The position numbers and the translations under genes were made by a program. Source: Butyriboletus loyo (taxonomy: Eukaryota; Basidiomycota; Agaricomycetes; Boletales; Boletaceae). Taken from it: a DNA stretch of 64,000 nt. Of this stretch, positions 21,485 through 32,565 are shown in pieces. How positions within the stretch are numbered: the stretch's first letter is position 1; each line of letters begins with the position of its first letter. Below the pieces are notes generated by a model, which saw only the letters and a program-made list of their open reading frames with translations, did not search any database and was not told the origin of the DNA. The stretch spans positions 62,001 to 126,000 of the forward strand of contig JBBPSI010000010.1 in the NCBI GenBank assembly GCA_038093515.1, written 5' to 3'.

Positions 21485-24400
21485 TCACAACTCCCCATTA
21501 ACTACATCCTGCAATATCGGTCGTCCCTTCAACACCCCATCCCTCACCACCGGAGGTGTCTTTGCCTTCTTCGGCGGCGTCCCCACCACCACCTGCACAC
21601 GCCCATCCCCATCGCCATTCCCATACCGACTTGGATCCTCCCCAGCCCGCTTCGCACCCCGCTTCCCCACTACCACAATCTCGGGCGGCTCCAGCGTCGG
21701 ATGCATCTTCTCCGCACCCTCTGCCAACACGAGCAACCACCGTCGCTCGTCCATCAACTGCAGAAACTCGGCCAGCAACGCCGTCGCACTGAGCGTCTTG
21801 CGGGAACCGATGATGATCAGCTTCGATTGTGCGCGCGTGAACGACACGTTGACGCGTCGCCAATCTTTTAATAGATCGCCGACCTAGGAAAGGGAGGGAT
21901 GTACATGTTTGACGATGGTGGGGATATGATGGGACACGGTGGGCCTACCTGTCCATGATCATTTGATCGGACCATCGAGATGATGACACAGTCCTTGTCC
22001 CTCCCCTGACTCTTGTCGGCCGTTAAAGTCTCAATGTGTTTCTTGTCCTGCAAGAGATGCGAGAGGAGCTTAATTTGTTGTCGGTACAGCGACATGATCC
22101 CGATCTGTCGTTCCTTGATACCACTCCGCAAGAGTGCTTCGACGATTTGGTACGCGAGTTTACCCTCCACTTCGTTCTGGACCAAATCTCCCACTCGTGA
22201 ATCGAACGCGGGCATGCGATCCGTATCCACAAAGACGGCTTTACAACTGGTGCAGCGTGAATTCAAGCAGGCAAGTGACGCGTGGAAAGAGGACACTTAC
22301 TTTTCGTCCAGGAGTCGCCCTAGCCAACACTGGCCATCGTCGCACAGACATCCACCCACCTCACGAAGTGTATCGATGAACCTCTTGTCGGGGAGTACCA
22401 GACTCCGTTTCGCGACGGCTTCCGAGCCACACAGAAGACGGTCCCCATATACGAGTTTGTTGGACAAGAGCATGATGTCTTCGTTCATGCGGTATTGATG
22501 CGTCAGGTCCACTACCGCATGTGGGTGGGCTTCGGACAGTCTTCGGAATAGCGAAGTCTCTAGGCCACCCTTTCTTGCCGCGAGGTTGCGCACCTGAAAG
22601 AGTACGTCAAGTTCAGTTCCCGTCATCGTGATATCAGGCAACGTGGTTTACCAGTGGCGGAAGCTGAAAGTGGTCTCCGACGAGTACGAACTTGTCCGCA
22701 AAGCGTAATGGACCGAGGCATGTCGGCAAGGTTATCTGGGATGCCTCGTCTACAATACAATAGTCGAACGTCCGCCGAGAAAATAGAGGGCTATAGCGAT
22801 ATGAGTGCCCCCCTTGAATCGTCGACCGACTCAAACTCACTGTTCGATCGTTAAACACGTGGTGGCCACGACGGGGGGCGACATGAACTGATTCTCGAGT
22901 TGTTCGATCGTCTTTGCCGTCCTCCTTTCCGCTTCTGTAAACTTGCGAACGTCTGGGTGAACCTAGGCCCGCTCCTGTCTGAGCATCACCATCCAAGGCA
23001 TCGTACGTATAAACCGACCTTGTCCACGTTCCCTAGCCTTAGAATGCTGTAATCGTCGTCTTTCAACTTGAGCAAGATCGTATCGACCGCAGAATGAGTG
23101 TACGACGTCAACAGCACCGTCTTCCCCGTGGCTACAAGCGTCCGAATGAGAGCTGCAATCACGGTCGTTTTCCCAGTCCCAGGCATCCCGAGTATCAACG
23201 CATAATCGTTTGCGCTGAACACGCGTGTCATCCCTGCCATCTGACCCTCGTTTAGCATGCTTGTCGCAGCCACATACTCGGGAAAGTCACGCAGCGTATC
23301 CATCGTCGCTTGCTCGTCCTCGAACGTCGGTTTCCGAAGATCCACGACCAGCTCAAGTCGTTTCGCATCCCCATCCGCGTAGAACAATTGCGCGAGATTG
23401 TCACGGATACGACCCATGCCGGATAATTCATCCTTGTCAATCCGGAACACGGGCCGGATCCGCCCTCGGAAGTTGCGCAATACCTGCAGGCGCGCAGCGA
23501 TCTTTTCCACGTTCAGTTCGTGGTCTACGCCTACAATGACTTCTTGCGGCGTGAGATCCACGATGAAGCCTCGAGCAAGCGCGAGGAGCTCCGGATCGAC
23601 TGAGACACTGATTGCATCGCCTGTGCCTATGTGGCCGTTCAAGAGAGACTGACTCTGGAAAGCGGGGTCACGGACGAATCGATATGTATATCGGTGTATC
23701 TTCCCCGCACTTGGCAAGCTCGAGGGAAAGAATGTCTTGTCGAGGACCATGGAATCAAAACATCGTCCCTTTTCTTCGCGTTCTTGGGCCGTCATCGTCC
23801 AAAGCTCTTTTCGGAACCGAATGGCGTCTTGCTCTTCGAGAGCTATCAATGCTTCCCATCGTTTGAAGAAATCCGCTTGGGCGGGGGTCAGGTGCGAAGT
23901 CTTGGCGTCGTAGATTCCTGCAATTGGCGAAGAGTCATCGACGACGTTCTCCACAGCCTGAAAGCAACGTCAGCCGAGAATGACCAACGGGACCGACGGT
24001 ACTTGCCTTGCGATACAACATGCAAGCGTCGAGTGCATAGCACTTTTTGCATGTACGTTCATCATCGATTGTGGGGGGCAAGAAAGGCTCGGGAGCCATA
24101 CCCTGATTCACACGACGCATCATGTACGCCGCCATCTCATTTCTTGCACCAAGGAGACCCCTGAGTTCGTTTCTACCTCGAGGGACCCTCACGACCTCCT
24201 CGCTTTGGGTATAATAGAGCAGTCCGCTCGGGACTTGAACGCCGTACCGTTCTTCCGCAAGAAGGGTGTATAGCATTGTTTGTGCGCGATGCTCCATTCC
24301 TGCGATAGACCGACCCGTCTTGATTTCGAACGGCATGGTATGGGTAGTGAGAAGCAGCTCTCCCTTGAGATACTTATTATTGGTGCTCTCAGCAATGATA

Positions 24401-25773
24401 GCCTGGACGCTCGCATCCAGTTTGCCTTTGAGACCGTAGGTAGGTGACCATATGTCTTCTTCAATATCATGTAAAGAAGTGATGGCGAGAAGGGAATTCT
24501 GATTGGCTGCTGCTCGGGTATTGGTGAGAATGGCGTCGGGCTGTGAGGGAGACGTCTGTGATTTGCGTGCATGGCGAAGAAAAGGGGGGTACCTTGGGCG
24601 TGTCTGCGATATAACGCTCGGAGAATACCTTGAGACCTTTGGACCGAAGTTTGATCTCTCGCTTAGCTTCTTCGATACTAGTTCCTATCTTTACGATTTC
24701 TTGGAGGTTCTTCATCACGGCATCTTCGATCAGAGCCTCGACGTAAAATTCGTCCCATTGCTGGGTAGTAAGGCATGTCTGCATGATCTCATGCAACATA
24801 TTACCCCAGACGAGGGCGGGGGTCACATCGGACGTCGAGCGTACCAAGGAAGAGAGAAGAGGTTTCCGTCTGCATTGGGGAGCATTTGAGAGTGCAGTCG
24901 CTGTCATGAGTAGATCCGGATGGTGAATGAAAAGATTCTGGTGAGATGAAATCGTGATGGCCCCCTTCGAGTCGAATTGTCCGAGCACGTTGATGGTGTC
25001 ACCTGCAAGAAGATGATTGATGACTGGTACATCACACTATAGCAGTTATGTCTACCTTTTCGAACGTCGGACTCTGCCCAGTCGTCCTGAAGTATGACTG
25101 AACGTGGGTGTCCGTGTGGTCGGGTTTTCACTAACAGCACCTGTTTACAGGGTCGAGAAAATCCCAGAGAACGGAGGGGGAAAAAGTCTGACCTTGGAGC
25201 CGAATTCCATGTTCTCTTCCACGGCTTCCACAGTACAGCGAGCGGAAGGGGTCCTGGCATAGGCTTTCTCGGGAGGGATGGTAGACTGACATCCGGATCA
25301 GAATGAGGGGGTGACGCAACATAATGCACCGAACCTTCAGTTTACCACGCTTCCTACCAGGGCTGAGGAAATCATTCTCCATGTCTTCCCAGTCCCAAGT
25401 CTCAGCGCCCTCGAGGAGGGCAGACAGACTCAAGTTGGCGTCCTGTTTAGGGACAGACGGCATTGAACAAGCACGGCGAGGGGTCACTGGGGGTTTGACA
25501 GGGGAGTGTTGGCGCTTGTGGGGTGAGCGCTGCCTGGTGTTAGATGAAGTGTGGGTCGAGAACCAAGCGGCTCACGTTCTTCAGACTTGCGGACTTCTTT
25601 TTGGGTGTCATGAAATCTGCCTCCATGTCTGCCCAGTCCCAGTTCTCTGCACCGTCCAGCAGGATGGACAAGTCGACCGCATTGATTTCTTTTGATTTGT
25701 ATGAGGTTGGTGTGGTGGAGGTGTCCAAGCCGTCCAACAGCGTCTGCATGAAAACATCTTCCTCCATGGCCAT
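21485..25773 (-). CDS. DNA2: DNA replication ATP-dependent helicase/nuclease DNA2
   Basis: Nuclease-helicase that trims long 5' flaps in Okazaki fragment maturation and resects double-strand breaks in the nucleus. The N-terminal exons carry two [30 protein letters not shown] repeats. The RecB-like nuclease domain has [37 protein letters not shown] (E-x-K) and [11 protein letters not shown] (Q-xxx-Y). [11 protein letters not shown] supplies cysteines of the Fe-S cluster. The SF1 helicase shows Walker [44 protein letters not shown] (motif II), [11 protein letters not shown] (motif III), [34 protein letters not shown] (motif V) and [15 protein letters not shown] (motif VI). About fifteen short introns leave a protein of roughly 1,150 residues, a normal size. 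The start at 25773 ([10 protein letters not shown]) is the first ATG of the frame. Its 3' end is the source of the remnant at 16,230-16,460. Confidence 0.95.
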
Positions 25774-26466
25774 GTCGTCACACCGCGCGTCACCTTTTTC
25801 TCAACGCGACGCGTTATTTGCCACTATTTGTTTCTGATTCATTCTCCGCGCGTTATCTCTGATTAGATCGCCCGGCCAACGCAAAAGCCGGACGACCAAG
25901 CGCGTTTGCCCCATCCGTGTGCGCGGTGATTCTCATTACGTGCTTCATTTCGATATATCATATCCACCTCCTTTTGTACGTCCACATACCTCCGCCGGTA
26001 TCCCTGCACAATGCTTGGCCAAAAGTCATCCAATCCCGCCAAGCGGTTACCGTCCACTTCTATTAGCCCACTCCGCCTTGTGCCCCTTCCGCTACGCATT
26101 ATCCACCGCTCATCGGGAAATGAACATTCGTATCGGTGCCCTTTTACCTCTTGTATCGCACTGCACCAGCGGAGATTCATCCACTGGCTGATTGAAGCCT
26201 AACAGCACCCGTGCTCTCCGCCTCGTGTTGCCCATGTGCGGCCATGTGCATACAGCATGTCTTACATAAGTTTCCCTCTCTGAGGGGAAACGGGCACTTT
26301 GAAGCGCGGTCAACAACGACGAGCACTCTGTCTCGGTGCCTTGACGTTCCCAGCCCCTGCCCCGACATACACTTTCACCTTGCTCATCACAGACCCAACC
26401 CGTCAGGACACCGTAGATCACACCACACACATACGTCTCTCGCTTCCCCATACACTCCCACTCACC
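25774..26466. other. divergent promoter region
   Basis: Spacer between the starts of DNA2 (minus) and the 26,467 gene (plus). Open frames crossing it on the minus strand are mirror images of the 26,467 gene. No clear TATA box or repeat was seen. Confidence 0.4.
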
Positions 26467-27175
26467 ATGTTCAAGAACTGGCAGAACACACTCGCGACTG
26501 CCACCGCGGGCACCGCCAAGGCAGACGCCAAGACCATGTCCCCAACCCTCCGCAGCGACATCTATACCGCACTCGATCAAGTCAAACCCTGGCTCGTCGG
26601 TGCTACGCCCCGACACGCCGGAGATGGCGTATCCTACCAACCCATCCTCGCCATCATCCATAAACACTTTCCAGACCTCAAACTCGGCCTCGAATCCGTC
26701 GGTAACGTCGAGGCAGAAGTCGCAGTCATCGTGGCTGGCATCACCAACATGGTCCTTGAAATGAGCAAGTGGGATGGGATGGCAGGTGGAATGACGATGC
26801 GCACTTGGGTCGATGCGCTCAGCGATGCACACGGACGGATTGAGCATCATGCGGGCCCAGGTGGTGCACCTGGGAGTAAGCGCAAAGAACAGGTCGGGCG
26901 GGGAATCACGAGGGGAATCAATCAGTTTACCGACGTCTCTCTCATGACGAGGGAGTTTGCAGCGAGGATACAAATCATCTCCCTCATCAAGAGTGGTAAG
27001 TTCAATCTTCCTCGCAAGTCCTGATGCACCCTGATCGTGATCGCAATTACGGTATCTTATTTTTCCGTTCGGGGGTCGGAAACATTAATGTGCGATAGTG
27101 AACACCAAAGTCCATGGTATTGGCACGGAGGAAGCAAGACAGGGAGAGGCATTGTGGAGCTCAAAGTTTATCTAA
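26467..27175 (+). CDS. hypothetical protein, largely alpha-helical
   Basis: Not recognised. The ATG at 26467 sits in the good context CTCACCATGTTC, after a pyrimidine/CAC-rich leader that is open by chance from 26,299; the upstream frame looks non-coding, so the shorter start is preferred. The protein begins MFKNWQNTLATATAGTAKAD and includes YQPILAIIHKHFPDLKLGL and VAVIVAGITNMVLEMSKWD. A GPGGAPGSKRKEQ linker and ARIQIISLIKS follow. It can be joined across a 103-nt intron (donor GTGGTAAG at 26,996, acceptor GCGATAG ending 27,098) to a last exon ending LWSSKFI at TAA 27,173. There is no signal peptide, membrane span or known catalytic motif. The predicted length is about 200 residues. Without the second exon the frame ends at 27,024. 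Confidence 0.55.
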
Positions 27176-27496
27176 TTATTTTATTACTCGCGCTATTGTC
27201 TGTCGCCATGATTGATAACAGTACGCTTGTGGTTTGGTCCGCATAGCCAGTCATCTCAGGATCGTCGTGGGCACAATATGATCGATCACAATCAGTCTTA
27301 AAGACGTATGTATGTATCAGTCGCATTCGTACCTGACGACAGGGATCGTCATAATTATATTACCTGCGGAAAACCTTGCATCAAGTGAACGTTCTACGTT
27401 CAGCGTCCGACTATATCCACGCGTACATGATGATACACACAACATCCAGGACGATGTCCGCTAGCCATGGTATAGCGAAGGAGCACATGTTCTGAT
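27176..27496. other. convergent 3' region
   Basis: Separates the 3' ends of the hypothetical protein and the TEA-domain gene. A frame continues here from the TEA gene (to 27,411), but it encodes a hydrophobic, unlikely tail best explained as a retained intron. Nothing else was seen. Confidence 0.4.
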
Positions 27497-29184
27497 TTAC
27501 ATAAACTGTCATGAACAGTATCATGAGCGTGTACGTCAAGCAACATCTAGGGAATCGAACACGCACGAAATTTGGATCCCTGGGGAAGAAGTGCGATGCT
27601 GGGCTGTCTGAAGGGTTGTCCGTATTGATGACGAAATCGTCAAACGCGATCTGCTCAAAGTTGATGTCCAACATGAACGGCTCGTCAAACAGGTTTTGGT
27701 CCACTTCGGTGGGCGTCTGAAGGCTTTGGGATGCAGCGGGGGTGTACAGCGAGGGCGTCTGGAATGTCGTGGCGTGAGTGAAATTCACTGGAATGGTGCC
27801 CTGGAGCGTTCGGTCATCCGAAGGTGACGTCATAGAAGAACCACCCCTCGATGCGTCCACCGGTGCCCGCCCAAAAGAAGTGGAGTCCGCCGAAGTAGGG
27901 TATTGGAAATGGTAGATTGCCGAGAATATGCGTGCAGGGCGAGGACCCTTCGAGTGGTCCTCGTTAGGTATATGATTAGGGACACAGTATACGTCTTGGA
28001 CGATAGTGTACAACGTGGGATCTAGGGACGATGTTCAAAGCCGACCAAGCATAGATAAGGTGGACATGACATACCTGCGGCTTTGCAGAGGACATCCCAA
28101 TATTTAGGTACAAGGGCGGTGCTGTACAACACAGGTTCGTCGCCAGGAGATCGACCAGTCGGCGAAGAGAAGTAGGGGCCGACATACTCGAGCGTTGTGT
28201 CCTCTGAGTGGACGGGCGCACCGTCCAGGAGAACGATGTAAGCGGATTTGCCATTGACAGGCGACGGGGAGACAAAGGTCACGGTAGAATCGATGTTGTG
28301 GATATGACGCACTGCTTCCGAGGGACGGAAGTTGGCACTGGACGTCGACGCGGCAGAGGCGGACGACGGAAGGATGTCGATGTAAACGGGCATGCGCAAT
28401 TCAGGAGGCTGACGAGTCCTTGGTGGAGGGATGCGGGGCATGATTGGGATCGTTGGAGTGACTGGGGAAGCTGAAGAGGAGGAGATGGAAGAACTGTCGC
28501 AAGATATAGTGGGGGCTGGGCTGCTAAAAGTTTGCTGGCATACGGAAACCTGCGCATTGCAAGTGCCGGTGTCCATCCGCGTACGGTAGCAACGCGTCAA
28601 TACATCGATCACTAGTTGTGGTATGACAAATATAGACACAAACAAAATATATGAATGACGTCCGCACACCAGCCGCGCTAAATGGCACTTACACTTGCGG
28701 CCCTCCGTCGTATCTCTGAGCTGTTGGAGACGGCTACCCACTTGTTTGGCTGATCTGTGTTTGCCCGTGGCGCTATGGATATAGTCGGATATGAAACGAT
28801 TGCGCATTGGGTAGCGCCCCAGCATTCGTGTTTCCCGCGAGTCAGCAGGTTCATATTCTTGGAGAGCTGCGCGCCACATAATGAAAGACGTGAGAATCGC
28901 GATACATACACGATGATGAACGTACCCTTGAGCATGGTCGCTTCGAGGTAGGGTGGCCATACTGCCTCCGATTGGCCCTTTAATGTCTTCCAATTCTTCC
29001 GAGTTTGAAGGATGATTTGCAATATGACATCCACGCTGTAGCTAAACGATGAGGGATCGTGCGGAGTGCATGATCGGAAGGGGACAGCTGGAGGGTCCGC
29101 GGGGGGAAACGGGGGAGAGATAATGCTATCTGTGAGGGTACATTGTGATACGTGACTTGTTGGGCTGACTGCGGAGAGATACAT
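27497..29184 (-). CDS. TEA/ATTS-domain transcription factor
   Basis: DNA-binding regulator of the TEAD/AbaA/Tec1 family, which binds CATTCC/T-type sites and controls development in fungi. The ATG at 29184 starts MYLSAVSPTSHVSQC. The TEA domain spans an intron: NWKTLKGQSEAVWPPYLEA in exon 1 joins LQEYEPADSRETRMLGRYPM, then RNRFISDYIHSATGKHRSAK and QVGSRLQQLRDTTEGRKC in exon 2. A Ser/Pro-rich linker is followed by a second conserved-looking region, VTFVSPSPVNGKSAYIVLLD to YSTALVPKYWDVLC. The last long exon reads VYCVPNHIPNEDHSKGP, IFSAIYHFQYP and FDDFVINTDNP. The end is placed at TAA 27,497 by splicing a 60-nt intron after PRDPNF, giving PNFFM. Unspliced, the frame would run on to 27,411 with a membrane-like tail. 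Its target genes are not evident here. Confidence 0.85.
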
Positions 29185-32100
29185 CGAGAGGAACGCGACA
29201 TGAGACGAGATATCGATTGCGGGGATTCATATAGGCAGGGAAAGGAGGGCAACGGCAATGGTTAGTTCAGTTCGCCGGCGCTGAGGGCAAGGTACAGTTT
29301 GCTAAAAAAGGGAGTCTACTAAGTGTATGGCAAGGCTGCGCCAGGAGAAAACCAAGTTCGGGTCAACGTTCGGTGTAGCCACGGCCTTTGGAAGCAGGCA
29401 AGGCGCTACACCGAATTGGGGACATGGCGGCATCGTTGCTAGATAGTGAGCCGAGAATACAGTGAGGCGGGTTGCAGACATACCTCAAGGCCTCATGGAA
29501 CGGACGAGGACTTGTCGATCGAGGATCTCACTCGATCTCAGATTGTTTGCTTTGTCTCCGGCGCTGGCGATACCCCGGACTCGGCAAATGCCGCTGTCAC
29601 GCTCCTTCCGTAATACAGTGATCAATCGATCAACCCCTCCGGCTTCCCTTTCATCCATACCCGACTCACAGCCTGATCTTTCAATAGCCCGCCCAGCTGG
29701 CAATGCCATCTTTGGTATGGGGTAGTTCATGCGACCATCGCGGACGGCACCACACGTACACGGTCCATGTTCCGTGGGATTGCTCTTCGACACCGTATGC
29801 TCGCTGTCATCCTGCGCAGCATCAACGCAGATCCCCCGTACATGTGGCCAGGGTACGCCGCGGAGTGAAACACGTCTTTGATGTAATGCCACGAACGCGC
29901 GAAAACGCATCGGATGTCTCTAAAAGACCAAAAAGAACGCTACATACGTGCGAGAATGCATTCAATGGATATGTTTGGTTTGTAAATGACGGTTCTATCT
30001 ACTCTGACGGTGTGACTACTTCTAAACCTCGTTCATGGATTGTCCTCTATCAATTCCAATTCCTCGACAGGGCCGGGGGCATGGGCGAAGTCGACCAGTC
30101 CCACATAGCGAGGAATTGAAAACGTATGGCGTATGGGTTATTATAGAGTTGACTGTACTCCTCATAAGTCTATCTGCGAACCGCCAGTGTGCACACAAAC
30201 CGTACCGTAAACGCATTTTAATATTGCGCAGATGGCCGCGGCATTATTATTGGGTAGGTGCCAGGGTCTCTGCCAGTCTCCAGACCTGCTACCATACCAT
30301 ATGGGGGAGTGGGACGAGAGCTGACTTCAACTCTTCCGGAACTGAATTGTCTCGTATCATTTTTAACTCGCTGCGTGTTTTTCGACCTTCGCTTATACAT
30401 TGCTTCATGGAAACCACAACGATGGTGCGAACACTCGGGAACAAAGCATCATAAACGTGTGTATTCGGGAGGTAGAATGACGTATAGGGCGATGATGTCC
30501 GCTATCTACGTGATTTCGTAGCAGAGTCAAGGACGACGCAATAAATAGAAACACCTGGGAACAAAAGAGCTTTGCCGAATGTCAAATGTTCAGTGTTTGA
30601 AAACTTAGTTTGAGTTTGAAATTAGGCAGACGAACAGTAAAAAAGTGTAGCACGAGTTTGAAAACCTAGTCTGGGTTTGAAATTAAATAATTTAATTAAT
30701 ATGTTGGCCGACCCTTCCGCCATAGGCTAAGTCGCTCCTCGCCGATCAGCCCCGAAGGCAGAGCTTGATTGATGGGCCAATTCGCTGAGAAATAATGTTG
30801 ATAATCGGATATTTCACGAGCCGCGACTGTCAGTGGTGCTGGCCTGTGTTCAAACGTTCATGCCCAGTGCTATCATGATTACGACTCAGACACGGCAAAG
30901 CTTGCCCGTCGGTGGAAACCCTCGTCTCAATTTGGGCAAAAGTTCTTTGCTTTACCCTAACAATATTCATGTGGGAATACTACTAGGCACGTGCTCATCG
31001 CGGCGACAGGCCGGCAGCTAGCAACGTCTGATGGCCCTTACTGACCCGACACGGCTGGGGTCCCAATTCGAATCCATGGATCAAAAGCATGGAAGGCCAG
31101 TCTGTTCCACCAGTACCAGGCCCCCCCAGTAAAATAACCAAACCGCTTTTCATTGTCCCGGATATGACGCAAAGAATGCAAATGTGTGATTAGTCCAATG
31201 AATGGCCGTAGATGACAACTGTTGCAGCAAAAATTCATATTGTTGAAAACTGACTCTATCCAGCGCATACAGGTCAATCTTCTGTTTCCGATGTAGATGA
31301 ATTTCATGAAGACCGGGAGTCATCAGGGAACTAAGGGTATGGGATATTGTCTTGGGAAGGCCGTCCAGATCTGAAATGGTCCTGTCCTGGTAAGCCAGCC
31401 GGAGAGTGCAGTAGCATAGGTGATGTCCCACGAGGGTCTGTGCTGTCCGAAGCCTGAGCCTGAGGTGAAGGACAAGGGAGTTGTTTGCCTGCTAATGTCC
31501 ATTAAATGCGAATACCGGTAATTGTGCAATTAAAAAGTGATGCCGAACGAGATGGTTGAAGGAGCAACAGTGGAGGCAGAAGAGCAATGAACTTGAACGG
31601 ACCGAACCCGAAAGTTGCAAACAAAGTCAAGTGGGTGCATGTCACAATGATCACAGGGTGGTTGGACATGAAATGATATCTAACGTACATAACTACGATC
31701 ATTCGCATCAGATTTGATATTCACCATGACATTGAGAGAAACTCGGCCGCGCACAAGGCGATTCTCCCATGGATGCCATGAATCGTCTTGAGCACGTCGT
31801 GACTGACGGTGAGACGCTGGAGTCCTCTTCCGCAAGCGCAGCTGCTTGAGCGGCACATTATAGCTCATCGGCGTGGCGGAGTGCGTTGTGAAACGTTTGT
31901 TGCAGGCAATCACCCTCACATCAAAGACATGACCAGGTTCCACTTCCATCAAAGCGAAAATCCGCATATACCACGGGCGCCTGGGAGCTGATCTCAAGGC
32001 ATCAGTGACCACCTACGCTCTGGTTTCTGGAATGTTGACATTATTGATGTGGCGGGACGATAATGGGAAGTGGAAGCGCTGTGATTGTAAAGTCAACGAC

Positions 32101-32565
32101 CTGCCAGTTGCGAGCAGAATGATATTCCGGACCGTGTATTTCAAGTTTCCTTTCATGACAGGCAACTCACGGTCGGACTACTCGCTCACACAAAATTCAT
32201 TACCACGGTCATTTTACTGGTAGTGTATGCTTCAGACTTACATCGGCTCTTCGCTGTGATTAACTTGACTGTACGCACACAGAAGCAGAGCGGTACGGAC
32301 ATTACATAATTTATTACCAAGTCGACATTGAATAAGGTCTTTTTCACGTGGTGGCCTGTAACGCGTTCACACTCGACGCCATAAAAAACGGTGGCGTGGC
32401 CACACGATGTGGCCTGGGATAGGATGTGATGGTCCCTGGTTAGTTCACGTGTCACTCTCAGAGGTCACGAGCAGGCGGATGGAACAGCCCGTTGACAGAT
32501 GGGCACAGGACCTCCATGCCCCCCGCCCTCTCTCTCCACACTGCTGATCCTCCCTTCTTAACTCG
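29185..32565. other. 3.4-kb region without a supported gene
   Basis: Contains the likely promoter of the TEA gene (29,185 onward) and of the glucanase gene (before 32,566). Scattered frames exist, such as 29,485-29,910 minus and 31,680-32,012 minus (MVTDALRSAPRRPWYMRIFA...). The second could be an exon of an unidentified minus-strand gene, but I could not chain it to others. AT-rich sequence with a 30-nt direct repeat lies at 30,595-30,685. Confidence 0.4.
30595..30685. repeat. two direct copies of a 30-nt motif
   Basis: GTTTGAAAACTTAGTTTGAG (start of copy 1, 30,595-30,624) and GTTTGAAAACCTAGTCTGGG (start of copy 2, 30,656-30,685) both continue TTTGAAATTA. They lie 61 bases apart with three differences, in AT-rich DNA. 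Confidence 0.75.

Noticed and set aside
26110..26973. 287-codon minus-strand frame
   Set aside because: Mirror frame of the better supported plus-strand gene starting at 26,467; no motif.
29485..29910. 141-codon minus-strand frame
   Set aside because: Composition typical of a chance frame in GC-rich sequence; no domain.
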